Shown piece by piece: positions 34,901-48,300 of a DNA stretch of 64,000 bases. This stretch comes from Pycnopodia helianthoides (lineage: Eukaryota; Echinodermata; Asteroidea; Forcipulatida; Asteriidae): positions 5,011,001 to 5,075,000 of the forward strand of contig CM063261.1 in the NCBI GenBank assembly GCA_032158295.1. The letters run 5' to 3'. How positions within the stretch are numbered: position 1 is the stretch's first letter; the number at the start of each line of letters is the position of its first letter. The notes under the pieces are model-generated. The model saw nothing but the letters and a program-made list of their open reading frames with translations. It was not told where the DNA came from and did not search any database. Position numbers and translations under genes: made by a program.

Positions 34901-37900
34901 GGTACTGCATACCTTCACTGTGCCTTAAGCAGTTGTGTAGATCCGGGAGCGGGTCTTCCGGAGCGGCTTTCCACAGTCCGGCACTTCCGGAGATGGTTTC
35001 CCGGAGCTCTTTCTGGAGCGGTCGTCCTCGATCCGAAACTTCCTTAGCAGTCTTCCCGGAGTGCAGGAGACAGCTCGGTCAAATCACTGCCGTGTTCTGC
35101 TCCAGAGGAGAGCTGCCCTCGCCGCACGGCTCAGTCAAACCACTGCCGTATTCTGTTTAGGAGATAAAGCTTCTCTCGTCGCACGGCTCGGTCAAACCAC
35201 TGCCGTTTGAAACCCTTCGGCCCACTGCTGAAGAAGAAGCTCCTCGGTAGCACCGCTAGATGAGACAACCGCTGATCGGGTGTCTCCCTGTGTTCTAACA
35301 CATATTTGTTTTCAATTTATTTCAAGCAAAATCAATCTAAGCGCTGCCGCCAATGTAACGCGCCGTCGCGGTCAAGGACTTTTATTGGTTTGATGATTGA
35401 ACTAGAATTAAATATAACCGGCATGAACAGGATCGGAACAAGAGAAAGACAAACGAAAAAACAATTATGTTAACTCTGATTCTCTTCTTCTCGTATGATC
35501 ACAAATTACTTTTACTTACATTGTTGTCACTCCTAACAAAAAACGGGGGAATCGGAGCTCTCTTGGTTCGTGGTCACTCTTCGGGATACAAAACAGCACT
35601 GCCCGTGCTCCGGATGTCTGCGGCCAGCGCTGCCTGCGAGCCTTCATTTGAACTCGGTGACCTTGTCACCCCTGCTCGCTACAGTATGTTGTATTTGTTT
35701 TCATTCACGGCGATTTTCTTTGAGGTCTTTATCCTTGATAAAGATATTGTAATGAATAAACAAAAAGATACGTAAAAGAAACAGTGACCAAGTTATGGGC
35801 ACTCTACGTTTTTTCTGTAGAATTAGTCATTTTAATGTTTATTAACGTTACAATTACGTTTGGATTGGAGCCTGTTTTTCTGCCAAGAGTAGCTCAAAAA
35901 TGTATGTGATGAAAGAGAAGCTTGATGACCTCATGGTGACGTCATCTGGTATTGGAGTACATTAAATCAAAATTTAATAGGACCTATTTGGAAAAAAACA
36001 TACATCCTGAACCACATCATTGGAAAGGTTTTTAAAAACTAAACAAACGCTACGGAGAGTATGACCCAATTTGACCCTGACTTCTGATTCAATTTGGAAG
36101 TTAAAATTGCATATTTCAAAAATTCATACCTCTCTAACATAAAAGTGTTCAGGCTTTAAACTTACCATGGACTTTTATCTGTGTAGATGGACCCGTAATT
36201 TTTTTCTGGATGATGACTTCATCGATGACATAATAACATTAAACCAACATTTGATAACTAAAAAAATATATATTTAGAGAGCCATAACTGTTACATACAG
36301 GATCTTTGCCTATGAAATCTCTTGAAGTCTTGCACAAATCTTACACGAAGTGGACCCGATGTGACTTTTACTTCCGGTAAAAAAAAATTAGCTAGACATG
36401 TTACTAAATTTTCTCTTTACTTTTCACCTGCTCTGCTACCGAACACCTTGTTTTAGGTCTAGTTTTACATATACTTTTAATGATTTCTAATCCACGGGGA
36501 CACTTTAGACGAAATAATTTCGCAGGATGCTTACTACCATTGCCATCTTTGAACAAGTATGCTTTCGATTAAAGTTTCTTTTCATGGTCATTAAATGTAT
36601 GACCCTATGAACCTGGGCCATTAGACTGGCAAAGTCCTCCGATTACACATGATCTCACCTTATATTGTGTGTTTGCACTGGTTTCTAATTAGTCAAAAAA
36701 TTGAATCATTGTCCTTCAGCAACACCAAAAACATTACTCTAAGTGCATCGCATACTTTCTGACATAGCAAATGTGGTTATCTTTCTCTTATTTTCTACCT
36801 TTTGTTACTTGACTCTGTAACTCACTGTTCTTTATAGCTGTCTGAGCACTCTACTTCAATAGCCCCAATCTTGACAAAAAGCTCCTTGCATGTAATCAGA
36901 GATGCCAAATAAATCAACCCTTCAAGACTCTCCCGAAGCTCACCGGTTTCAGAAGGCTTACTAACACTCTTTATCCAGATCGAACTTTCAATTTGGCTGC
37001 TATAGTTTAATGACTTTAGATTGACGGATTGATTGATTGAACAAGAAACTGTTTGATTTCCAAATTCGAATGAAAATTTATAAAAAACAAGCATAAACCT
37101 ACTCTAAACTACAACCGAGATAATACCCCCCCCCCCTTTTGAAGGATTTGGTAGAGGTAGCCGAAGGACCCCCTCCTGGGTTACCCAAACGGTGGGGAAA
37201 ATGACCATATAATAGTTAAATCATTTTACATTTGATTAAAAAATCCTTTTTTTAAATAGTGAAAATGATGTAATTGACAAGCTCCTCGGATCCACCTCTC
37301 ATAAGTAATGGCCGATGTCATAACTAATCTCCCAGTCCCGCACAGCAGCCCGGTCCGACAGAATCCCAGGGAAACTTTTTCTCCCCGTAAGAATTTCGAC
37401 CACAGAAATTCTTCAATTTGCCCCAAAACACTCAAAACGCAATTGAGTTTCAATATTAAAGTTATTTTTTGTTTTCGGTTATAAATTGTTTATCTTGGTT
37501 TGGAAATCAAAGACCTTTTCACACCGCAGGTATACATCTTCTTACCTCTGTAAGCAGTGTTATGAAATTGGCACCTCAGGGTCCAATATGATGCCGCTGC
37601 CAACACTGCTCAATTCTTTGATATTCAACCATTTCTCTATGCTTACTTGCGCTGTGGAGATACTTTGTAAATATTAAAAGTCACAAGGTTACACAGGTAT
37701 CCAACACATGTTTTTTGAGCGTGAGTATCAGTTAATATCGACCGCTAGTCGCTGTGCAAATTTAGCCCAAAATATTGGTAAAAATCCTCGCAACCATGTG
37801 AAGTACGCAACGTTTAGCTTGGCGTGTGATGTGTGTGTGTGTGTGTTGGGGGGGGGGGGCGACATAATTTGTAGACACAATTTTTCTGTGTAGTACAAGA

Positions 37901-39339
37901 ATAACCTTAAGGGCGGACACGCAATTCTGGGAAATTCTGTATAGGGAGACACAATTTCTAGTAAATCAATGCATTTTGTATGGGGGACAAAATCTCTTGC
38001 AACACCAGTAAGAATTGTTAGCAGTCATCCATTCACAGCTTAGATTCCTGCTAAGAAGCTAATCGTAGTGACAATCGCGGCTAAAAATAAGGTCGGTGTA
38101 AATGAAAAAGGAGTAGATTACAAACAGCACCAATCTCATGTTTTTATTATTACGTTTCAGGTGCTATTGTGGTCTCGTCCCATCAATTCTGCCATGACGG
38201 ATTAGGGTATGACATCAACTCTAACAATCCGCACCGATGGATCTTACCGTACACAGACCCATGCAACTATTCCAGTGTACTTGGTGGAGTGACTACTCGC
38301 AATGTGTCACACCGACAGGGGGCGCCCTACTACCTGGAAAAAATTGTCATCAGAATGCGTGAATTCTTCGGTTGTCAGGATGATCATAAAGGTACAAAAA
38401 TGATCTGGAATTGATCCAGAACCGATCTTGTCATAAGAAATACTGTTTACCGGAAATTATACAATGCTATACTTATTCAATAATGTATATTTTATTGGGA
38501 AAACAAAACACCCTCATGCAGTCACAATAGAAACTAGAATTTTGTCAAAATGTCAAGTTAAAGGAACATTACAGAATTGGTTTTTGCTAACAAAACAGTT
38601 GCTGGCAGTATAAGCACTTTATGTAATCCACGATATACATAAACTGACAAACCTGTAGAAGTTTGAGATCCATCGGCCATCTGGGTCACGAGAAAATGGT
38701 GAAAAACCGATTACACATTTGCATGAAATCATATAGATTCAAATGAATAAAGCGCTCACTGAGCGATAAACTCCAATTGGAAAATTAGTTTATTCAATTC
38801 TCATCAAATAATATGGCATTTCAAACAGAAATGTTTCAAGGGTTGTTTTCTACTATCATCATCATTAGACCATGTAAGTTTTATGTAAATCTGTGATCAA
38901 AAAGTATATTTTACAAGTTTTTTTCTTACCAATTCTGTAATGTTCCTTTAAGTATAGAAACTGAACCTCTCGTTTGAGGGCGCTATAACATAATATGATG
39001 ATATCAGCAAGCCTTTTTTCAGAAAGCGTAGACTTCACTGACAATTTCGTAAAGAGAGACCAAATGACAAATTTTGAATAATTTTGTCGTAGACGTAATT
39101 AATTTTTTTGAAATTTCTATACTTTTATTACTAATTTGAACTTCCGGTTTGGACAGGATGAGAGGGTCAATTTTTGGTCCTATGTGAGTATCAAATGTGA
39201 CACTTGTACTGATCAAAAATGTTGCAAAGACTGAACTTATATCAGCAGCAGCAATATCAACAACAAACAACAGCAATAGCAACAGCAACATCAATAGCAA
39301 CAGCAACAGCAGCAACAGCAGCAACGGCGGCAACGGCAG

Positions 39340-39380
<41 letters not shown>

Positions 39381-42300
39381 ACAACAACAGCAACAACAGC
39401 AACAACAGCAACATCAACAAATAACAAAAAAACAACAGCAGCGGCGCTAGCGGCACCGGCAGCAACAGCACCTACACAAATAAAACAATATTTAATTAGG
39501 CTGCTAGTTCTACAGCAATCTGTTTCTTGGAAATTAAACAAATGGCATATCAAGGGCTCTGTAGCCGCGCTCATTTACTTCGGGAAGTAAAATGATATCT
39601 CGTTACCAATAATAATATATTTTTGCGTCACCTCGAAATCATTTCGTTCCCTCGTAATCTTATTTCGTCCTCTCGAAAAATATTTCGAGGGAACGAAATA
39701 GTATTTCAAGGGAACGAAATAATATTTTAACCTTTTTTTACCCGTTCCTTTAGGGGCTTGTACATTCGGGTAAAATTTTGCCAAAATTCACAATTATTCA
39801 AAACATTAAAGATCAACACTTCTTTATCATGGATTGAATTACATTAAATTATGATATCCAACACTTCCATATTTCGTGAACTATAAACTGATAATCTTTG
39901 TTTAACTTTGAAAGTAATTTATAACCAACGTCAAATGTTTCTTATATCCATGACCCTTATTAGCTGTTCCGACTTACTGTCGGAACAGGTATTGTTTTCG
40001 TCGTGATTTTATATTTTTAGCTGTTCCGACTGAACAGGTTTTGTTTTCGTCGAGATTTTAAAATATTTTTTAGCTGTTTCGACCTGTTAGGGCGGAACAG
40101 CTATTGTAATCGTCGAGATTTTTTATCTTTTTTAGTATTATTATTATTCTTTCTTTCCCTAAAACCGTACTTACATAACCTGGTCTCTTTCACAGGCCAT
40201 AATGTCCCTCTTAAAACAATCAAAAGTAGACATATCATATACCATATGAAAGCTTGTGCCCTGACTTAAATTTAAAATTTAAACAGATTAAAATTCTTAA
40301 TTAATTAATCACGTGACAGCTGTGTGAATATTTAATTAGTCAATCTTGTTTCCACCATATCTCAAGAAGTATACATGCTATCCTCAAACTTTTTCAGTTA
40401 TGGACTTGTCTTGTATTGTAGATGGCAATTCTGGCCTAACATTCGCCATCACGTCATCATGACGTCACGTTTTTATGCGCGTTTTCTATCTGCGTACAAA
40501 ACCAATGGCTCTAAAAAATAATGTTTAAAACACAACATTTCAGAACAACATTTCAGACAACGTTACATTTTAGTTACTTATAATACACAAATCATGTTTA
40601 AAACACAAATGCTTTTACTAAGAGTTACTCCAGGCCATTAAAAATAATCAAATACAATGTAGTTTCATGATAATTAACGATTTAAGATAGGTAAATCTGA
40701 CCCCCATGAAACAAACTATGTATTGCGCAATCACGGCAATGCGTCGGCGATTGTGCCGCTGTTTATTCTTAACCGAAGGTCGACCAATTGGTTTGTACAC
40801 ACCCCATTGGATTTGTGCGTGACCAACTTATGATATGAAAAGTTAGGGTGTTTTTTTTAAAAGGCAATTGATTGGGATAAGTTAAAAACCATATTGTACC
40901 TCATACAATGTATTAGTATGAAAAACACATATCTGTTACTGTGACGTCATCAGGTGTCAAACAGTAATTAAAAGCTTGAATTAGTTTATCTTTGCAGCAC
41001 CATATCTCAAGAAGTACACAGCCGATTTTCAAGCTTTTTTCCGTCATAGACCCCTTGGGCACTGGAGATTAACCATAGGTTACCGTGACCCCATGTTGAC
41101 CTTTAGTTCCGGGTGAACCGGAAGTGGGACCATATCACAAGAAGTACACAACCGATTTTCAATTTCTTTTCAGTTATAGATCCTTTGAGCATTAAAGTTT
41201 GAACTTCGGTTACCGTGACCCCATGTTGACCTTTACTTCCGGGTCAACCGGAAGTGGGACCACATCTCAAGAACTAAACAATTGATTTTCAATATCTTTT
41301 CAGTAATAGATCCTTTGAGCATTAAAAATTGACTTTCTGTTACCGTGACCCCTTGATGACATTTACTTCCGGGTTAACCGGAAGTGGTACCATATCTCAA
41401 GAAGTACACTCCCGATTTTCAATTTCTTTTCAGTTATAGACCCTTTGAGCATTAAAAACTGACTTTCTGTTACCGTGACCCCTTGATGACCTTTACTTCT
41501 GGGTCAACCGGAAGTGAGACATATCTCAAGAACTAGACAACCGATTTTCAATATATTTTTAGTTATAGATCCTATGAGTATTGAAATTGACTTTCGGTTA
41601 CCGTGACCCCTTAATGACCTTTATTTCTGGGTCAACCGGAAATGAGACCAAATCTCAAGAATTAAACAACCGATTTTCAATTTCTTTAATTTCATATTTT
41701 TTGTTACTGAAACAATCTTTCTAGGTCAAAGAATAGGATTAGGAACAGCTTTGTGAATGTTAACAATCACTATCTCTGGTTATTACTATTATTCTTTCTA
41801 TCTGCCTAAATCCCCGTAGCATTTGTACACAACTTTGTTTAATTCTCAAAAAAAAACTTAGTGATTATGAAAGACTTAGATCCTAAATCAAACTGAAGCT
41901 TAGTACAAAAACTAAACAATTATTGTAATACTGGTAAATTTTTAAATTATTTAGCCACTTTACAGCGATGGGAATATTTAATTAGCCATCTTTGTTGGAA
42001 CCATATCTCAAAAAGTATACCACCGATCGTCAAACCTTTTTAGTTCTAGACTTCTGGTATACTGTAGATGTGTCTTCCGGCCTAAAATTACGAACGACGT
42101 CACAATGACGTAATTTATTGCGCATTTTGTATCTGTGTACAAAACAGATAGGATGAAGTGAAAACAAGAAAGATTTTTTAACAAGAAAGATTTTATTGAC
42201 AGTCAGTTTAAAAGCATTAAAACTTATTAAAACATTGTCAGTAGAAAAAACACAATTCTCAGTCGAATTTAACACCATGGAAACTGTGCCTACAATTTGA

Positions 42301-45300
42301 TGTGTTTATATACGAAAAGGAGTCTTTAATCACAAATTGTTTAAAAAGTTGAGGGCGCTATACGAGTTTAACGGTACTCTTGCTGGCTTTTTTTGCAACT
42401 CGATGCAGTCCTTTAGCCCATTTTTGACCCATGTTTTTGCGTTTCGTGATGTGAGTATATAGAGTCATTCCTGCAACGACTGACACAAGTTTACGTTCAC
42501 AAGAATCGAGAAGAATAATTTGTTTAATCTCTCAGCGTCGAGAGGAAAACCGCCCAAGATCGTTTTTCAGATTCAGCGTGAACGTATAGACAACAACCGC
42601 CTGGGTTTTGGGACGATCAGCGGGTGCGACTTCTTTGCGCTGGGAAACCCGTTCGTCGGAAAACCACATTGGGCGTTACTTATGCAAATGCATTTCTACG
42701 AGAAATCACAATGTTGCTCAAACCAAAATTTGGTGGGGAAAGGTGAAGAGTAACTACTTTTCCTCATGGCTGTAGGGTCAGTGTTATAATAATTTGGGGT
42801 GAAGAGCCAAAAATAACAATCAACTCATTTCCGACCTATATTTACTGTTTTAGCCTAACAATACTCGATCGGTATGAAAGGGCACATAATTTGTTACAAT
42901 TACGATTTTAATACAACAGCATTGACCAAGCTTTACACTAAGCCTGTGCTTTTAAGGTTATTTTTGAAAGCGTGTAACTGTTTCTGAAACGGTCGATTAC
43001 TCCGAGTAACCATCTGTTCCATGAATAAAATTTAAAATTAAAAAACCTTTTAACACAACCGAGCATGATGTGATCGAAAACATTGCATCTCCACAGCCTT
43101 TTGATTTCGCATTCAACCCTGCAAAGTATACGAGCATGCGCAGTCAAATTGTTGTGGAACGCCCCCTAGTGTTCGTCGTTTCTTACATTGCTTTACGCAC
43201 AGTAGTAATGAAATTATATAAAGACTGTAAGCCTGTAAATTGGGAATTATAATATGTGCCGTTTAAAATCGTGATCACGGTTATTTGGTCGTCAGCATTG
43301 CGAGACACTTTTTAAGTAAAGTTTTCAACGTTTATCGGAACCGTACAAATGTAAACATTTAACCGGATGATCTGTCACTTAACCAGGTAACGGTTACAGG
43401 CTTACGTATAAGCCTGCACATTCACGGTTATTTTTTGTAAACGTGCAACCGTTTCTAAAAAGTTGGTGACCCGTGTAAAGCCCGGTTCATACTTCCTGCG
43501 AATGGGAATGAGAAGCGAATATTGACGTCAAAACTCTGTTTTCGTTGAGAACAATTCGCAAAAGTTGAGCTCAACCGCTGTGACGTCAATATTTACTTCG
43601 CATTCGCATTCGCAGGAAGAATGAACCGGGCTTAACAGCAGTTTCATAAACAAATTTTCAAGTACAAAAAACCTGTTTACACAATTACCGCGTAATTGTG
43701 ATAAAAAACACAGTGTGTCTTCATTCTTCATTGCAGCATTTTGACTTTGCGCATTGACCCTGCAAAATAAACGAGCATGTGCAATCAAATTGTTGTGGAG
43801 CGCCCCCTAGCGTTCCATGTTTCTTACAAATATTGCTGCATGCACAGTTGTATTCAAATAACAAAGACTACAAGCCTGTAAATTGGCCTGGAATGATGTG
43901 TGTGTGTGTTTTAAAGGATATTGTGCTGTGAAAATCGAGATCACAGTTTTTATTGTCAGCATTTTGAGTGAATTTTCAACGTTTATCCGAACCGTAAAAA
44001 TGTAATGGTTTTAACCTGATGATCTGTTAATTAACCGCGAACCGTCACAGGCTTACGTAGGCCTATGCATTCACAATTATTTTTTTGTCTCTGTCAAAAG
44101 CAAAATTTCAAGTAAAAAAAACTTTTTACACAACCACCCATGTGATCAAAAACATTGTGTCTTCATTGCATCATTTTGACTTTGCGCAATCAACCTGCAA
44201 AATAAATGAGCATGCACAATAAATTTTCTTCTGGAACGCCCTCTAGCGTCCAATGTTTTTTGCAACTACTTTTTGTGTGTTGCTCGTTTTCTGGCTGTGC
44301 TCAAAACACTTAGCGTTTAAAGTGTAAATGTTTTGCTGGTCAAATACACTATTTTTAAGCTATATTTTCAAATTAAGTTAATTGTTAATATCCTGATTAA
44401 CATAAAGTGTTTTGAAATGTGAAATACTTTTAATAATTTGTGTTTCATGCCAAAACAACAAATCAAAGGACCGCTACAATTAATCATTAATTGGTGAATT
44501 GTGGCACCGTGGCTACAGGTCCGTGTTTTTTGGTATACATCCAGTCACCTTTGAGTCACGAGTATAATTAGTATTATAAATCGCGCACCGTGTAAAGCCT
44601 ACTATGATTCGGACTTACTCGGGTTGCCCAAAAGGAGTTCGTAGTAGATGTCATGGACGAACATTTTAAATTAATTATCCTCTGACAGCGGAGTGAATAT
44701 TAATTTGTTTTCTTATTTTTTGTTTCTGTCCAAATCCCATTGCATTTGTGCACGTTTTTTCTTTAAGCCTACTAGCCCAATGTTCTCTTGGGTAAATAAG
44801 AAAGAGTTAAATCCTATATCAAATTGAAGCCTAGGACATAAATTTAACTCTGAATGTAATAAATGTTAAAATTCTTGATTAATTAGCCACTTTACAGGGA
44901 GGTGAATTTTTAATTAGCCCACCTTGTTCGCACCATATCTCAAAAAGTATACCCCCGATCGTCAAACTTTGTTCAGTTTTAGACGTTTGGTATACTGTGT
45001 GCCTCTCGCCCTACAATTACGGACAACGTCACAATGACGTCATTTATTGCGCGTGTTGTATCTGTGTACAAAACCAAAGGCTCTAAAAGTGTAAATGTTT
45101 AATTGGTCAAATTTCAAAATAAGTATAATTTAGTTACTTAATAATCCACAAATCATTTAATTAAATGCTTTAACTAAGAGTTATTCCAGGCGACTAAAAA
45201 TAACCAAATACATTGTACCATCATAATCAACGATTAGATTGGTAAATCTCACCCTATGGATAAAACACTGGGTTGTGCAATCACGGCAGTGTGTCTGAAA

Positions 45301-48300
45301 TTGCGCGTCAAGTTACAGTAATTCAAACTTATTACTTAAAAAAAATCATACCTCCTGAACCACATGTCATAAAGTCGTAACGTTTTTGCTGTCTTGTAGC
45401 TTACAATACTCGTGACATTTTGTTTATACGGATGACCCCACTTTGACCTTTACTTCCGGTCCAAACAGGAAGCTCAAAAGTTCAAATTAAATCATATTTC
45501 CTGAACCACATGTCCTAAAGTCATAATCTTTGTGCTGTCTGGAAGCTTTATACACATTTGACATTTTGTTGCAATGCATGACCCCACTTTGACCTGTCCT
45601 TCCAGTCCAAACAGGAAGTTCAAATATATAATCATTTTTAGAATCAGTATCAGAATGAAGATCAGGTTGAGGTTTTTAGGCCCACTCAAAGTCAAAATAA
45701 AGTTCCTAATAAAGATCAAGGGTCTTCTATCTTAAAGTCATACTCACTTTAAAGGTTTGGAGCGTTTCATCAGAGTAAAACAAAAAACGGAACAGCTTTG
45801 TGTTTGTTCACAAACACCTAATGTCTAGTTTGATGGTGAAATACAAAAACATTTAGAGGAATTTTTTGAAGGTTTTTATCAAACTGACACATAATTGGGA
45901 TTACACATGTAATTTTCAGTATGAAATCATGATATTGTACAATTGTTTTGAACCCATCAACCAAAACCCCTCTTTGTTCGTTTTTACGATCACTTAATTG
46001 GGTTTTTAATTATTTCTGAATGAATGAATGAATGTTTTTGTTGCATATCCTAGGTGATGTGTGTTTTGATCCTGAGCCATTGGGTCTTGAAGATGGAAGC
46101 ATTCCTGACTCTAGAATAAGTGGATCAAGTAGATTTATTGCCGGGCAAGGGCGTTTGAATGGAAGATATTGGGCGCCATTGTGAGTACAAATCGAGATGC
46201 TTATGACAATAATATTAGCTACAAACAAAACCAAATCACAAATTTCTTGAAAAGATTTACAACGTGTCAAGCAATTATCGGTTGGATCAATTATTGTGAA
46301 AAAAGGATCATAAACATTGCCCGAGTCTATCCAGATGTCCCTAAATTCAGTTTGATCTTGTAACATCAGCTCCTTCTAGCCCATCCTTTGTCTAATACGC
46401 AAACTGAAGCAAAGGGTAAATACATGGTTTTGTCTTTTCTACAATATTTCTTACAATGTTTTGATTCATTCTCGTTATGTTCGATATCGATTGAAAAAAG
46501 GTACTTAAGCAATGCCTGGCTGGAGGTTGACCTTAGTATGAGTACTGTGGTGTCTGGTGTCATCACGCAGGGAGGTTCATACTATCGCACTACTAAATAC
46601 AAAGTGAAGTATAAGAAACTGCCATCCTCGGACTTTGATGACGTCATAGATCGCGATGGAACCATTATGGTACATACATTTATTTAAAGCTAAAAAAAAG
46701 TCTAGGTCGATTTAACACACTCAAAAAATGTCTTATGATGCAGCCCAATTTTTAATGGGAAGCACAGTTTTTTTCCAAAAATTATTAAAGTAACCAAAAT
46801 CATAACAATACCCCGACTGATTATGCGTTATAGAAATATTTACACATTTTCATCTGGCATAAAATAACAAATTTGTGCATATCAGTTTTTACACAAGATG
46901 ATTATAGTTATACCAATTACTGTTATTATTTTCAAGTCTCAGTACGTAATACGTAACAGCTTCGTAATAACACTAATTAGAAACGACGTATCACTGAATT
47001 TGCCATTCCACCTCACCACCTTGACGTCATTCCCAGAGACCACGTGAGATAGCGCTTACCAGCCAGTAACCGATATTTTGCGACCTAATCTGAAATTCTT
47101 TCAGCGTGATTTTGTGTTTTTAAATTACAAAATAAGGCTTTTAAAAGACTATGAATGTCCATAGACACTGAATGTCCATTTACTGCTAAGTAGGGCGTTA
47201 AAAACAGCAAGGATGTTTTTGTGTGTTTTTGTGTGGGGGGGGGCGGGGTCGGGGAGAGAATGTTTATTGTCAAGGGGATGTTGACAGTGAATGTTTATTG
47301 TAACGTTGGGAATGGGTGGCCCAAGCATTTTGGCCGGGATTGTAGCCTTTTGTCAATGCCTTCGTGGCTTGGACAGCTTCGTAGAGCCGCGACCCCAAGT
47401 GATTTGGAGGTAAGACCACGCACGCGAATGGCGAAGCTACGAGAGCATTTTCCAACTCGTTTGCGACTTCTAAAGTTTCTATTTATGTCTCGAGTTTTGC
47501 TACCGTAAAAGGGTAGCAAAATTACAAACCAATCGAAGCTGTCCGAGCCACGAAGGCAATTGACCAAAGACAAATTTTGCGACCTAGCCCAGCTGCAAAA
47601 CGGACGTATCCGTACTGCTCTGTCGTTAGTCAGTGCTCGCAGGTCAACGCTCGTGTTTCCACTGTCGTGCTTTACTTGCATTAACAAGTTGTTTAGAGGG
47701 GCACACTGGTTTACTGTTTACCTTATTTAGTGATGTGGTGTCAAAAACAATACATTTTAGATGGTTGTTGTAAAAAGAAATCATCAAAAAATCACGCAAT
47801 TAACGAAAAATATGAAGAGAAAAAACGCGGTCGATGAAAGAGAAGACTCGAGCTTCGCAAGGAGAAGACAGTACATACGATACTTAAATAAGTTTGTCAC
47901 ACGAGGCATTAAAGGACCTCACCCGGTGGATTGAAAACATTGATTCCCATGAAGCCACAAGTTATGTTCTAAAGGTTAATTCAAAATCAAACATAACAAA
48001 TTATATAGGTGCATCCAAGGGAGGATAGGTAGCGTTTTTTACGTCAGTATCCATGCATGGATACTGACGTGAAATCAGGGGGTAATTGGACATCTCAAGA
48101 ATCCAAAGTTCACATTAATTACTTAAAACTACTGTCATCGTTCTTTGCCTTGAAATCATTTTGAAAAGACTTGAAAACTCATAATTTTCGTCTATTTATT
48201 GACAGCACTACAGCTGTTGCACACATTAATAATATGGGTGCAGTGCTCTTAACAAGCTGTCATAAACTAACACAGGAAATATGGATATGGATCAAAGAGC

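Larger units (their letters stand above)
31290..35683 (-). mobile_element. Ty3/gypsy LTR retrotransposon, degenerate, single LTR
   Basis: Minus-strand order from the right: LTR, leader, gag zinc knuckle, protease, RT, integrase. The left (3') LTR is missing: coding similarity ends near 31290-31300, where the integrase tail reads into unrelated repeat DNA. RNase H is also largely absent between RT (ending near 32628) and the integrase zinc-finger region (starting near 32500). Several frameshifts and stops show it is dead. It lies antisense in intron 1 of the discoidin gene. Confidence 0.88.
41755..44690 (+). mobile_element. Helitron-like element C (5' part and internal repeats)
   Basis: Starts TTATTACTATTATTCTTTCT, with CCCCGTAGCATTTGTACAC, CCATATCTCAAAAAGTAT and ACGACGTCACAATGACG. 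These blocks recur from 57120. It includes an exon-like segment (42480-42755) conserved at 57780-58080 and a triplicated internal block (42950-44260). No CTAG end of its own. Confidence 0.5.

Noticed and set aside
47221..47687. Overlapping frames on both strands around 47.3 kb
   Set aside because: Openness on both strands coincides with an inverted repeat and a GC-richer patch; no domain recognised.
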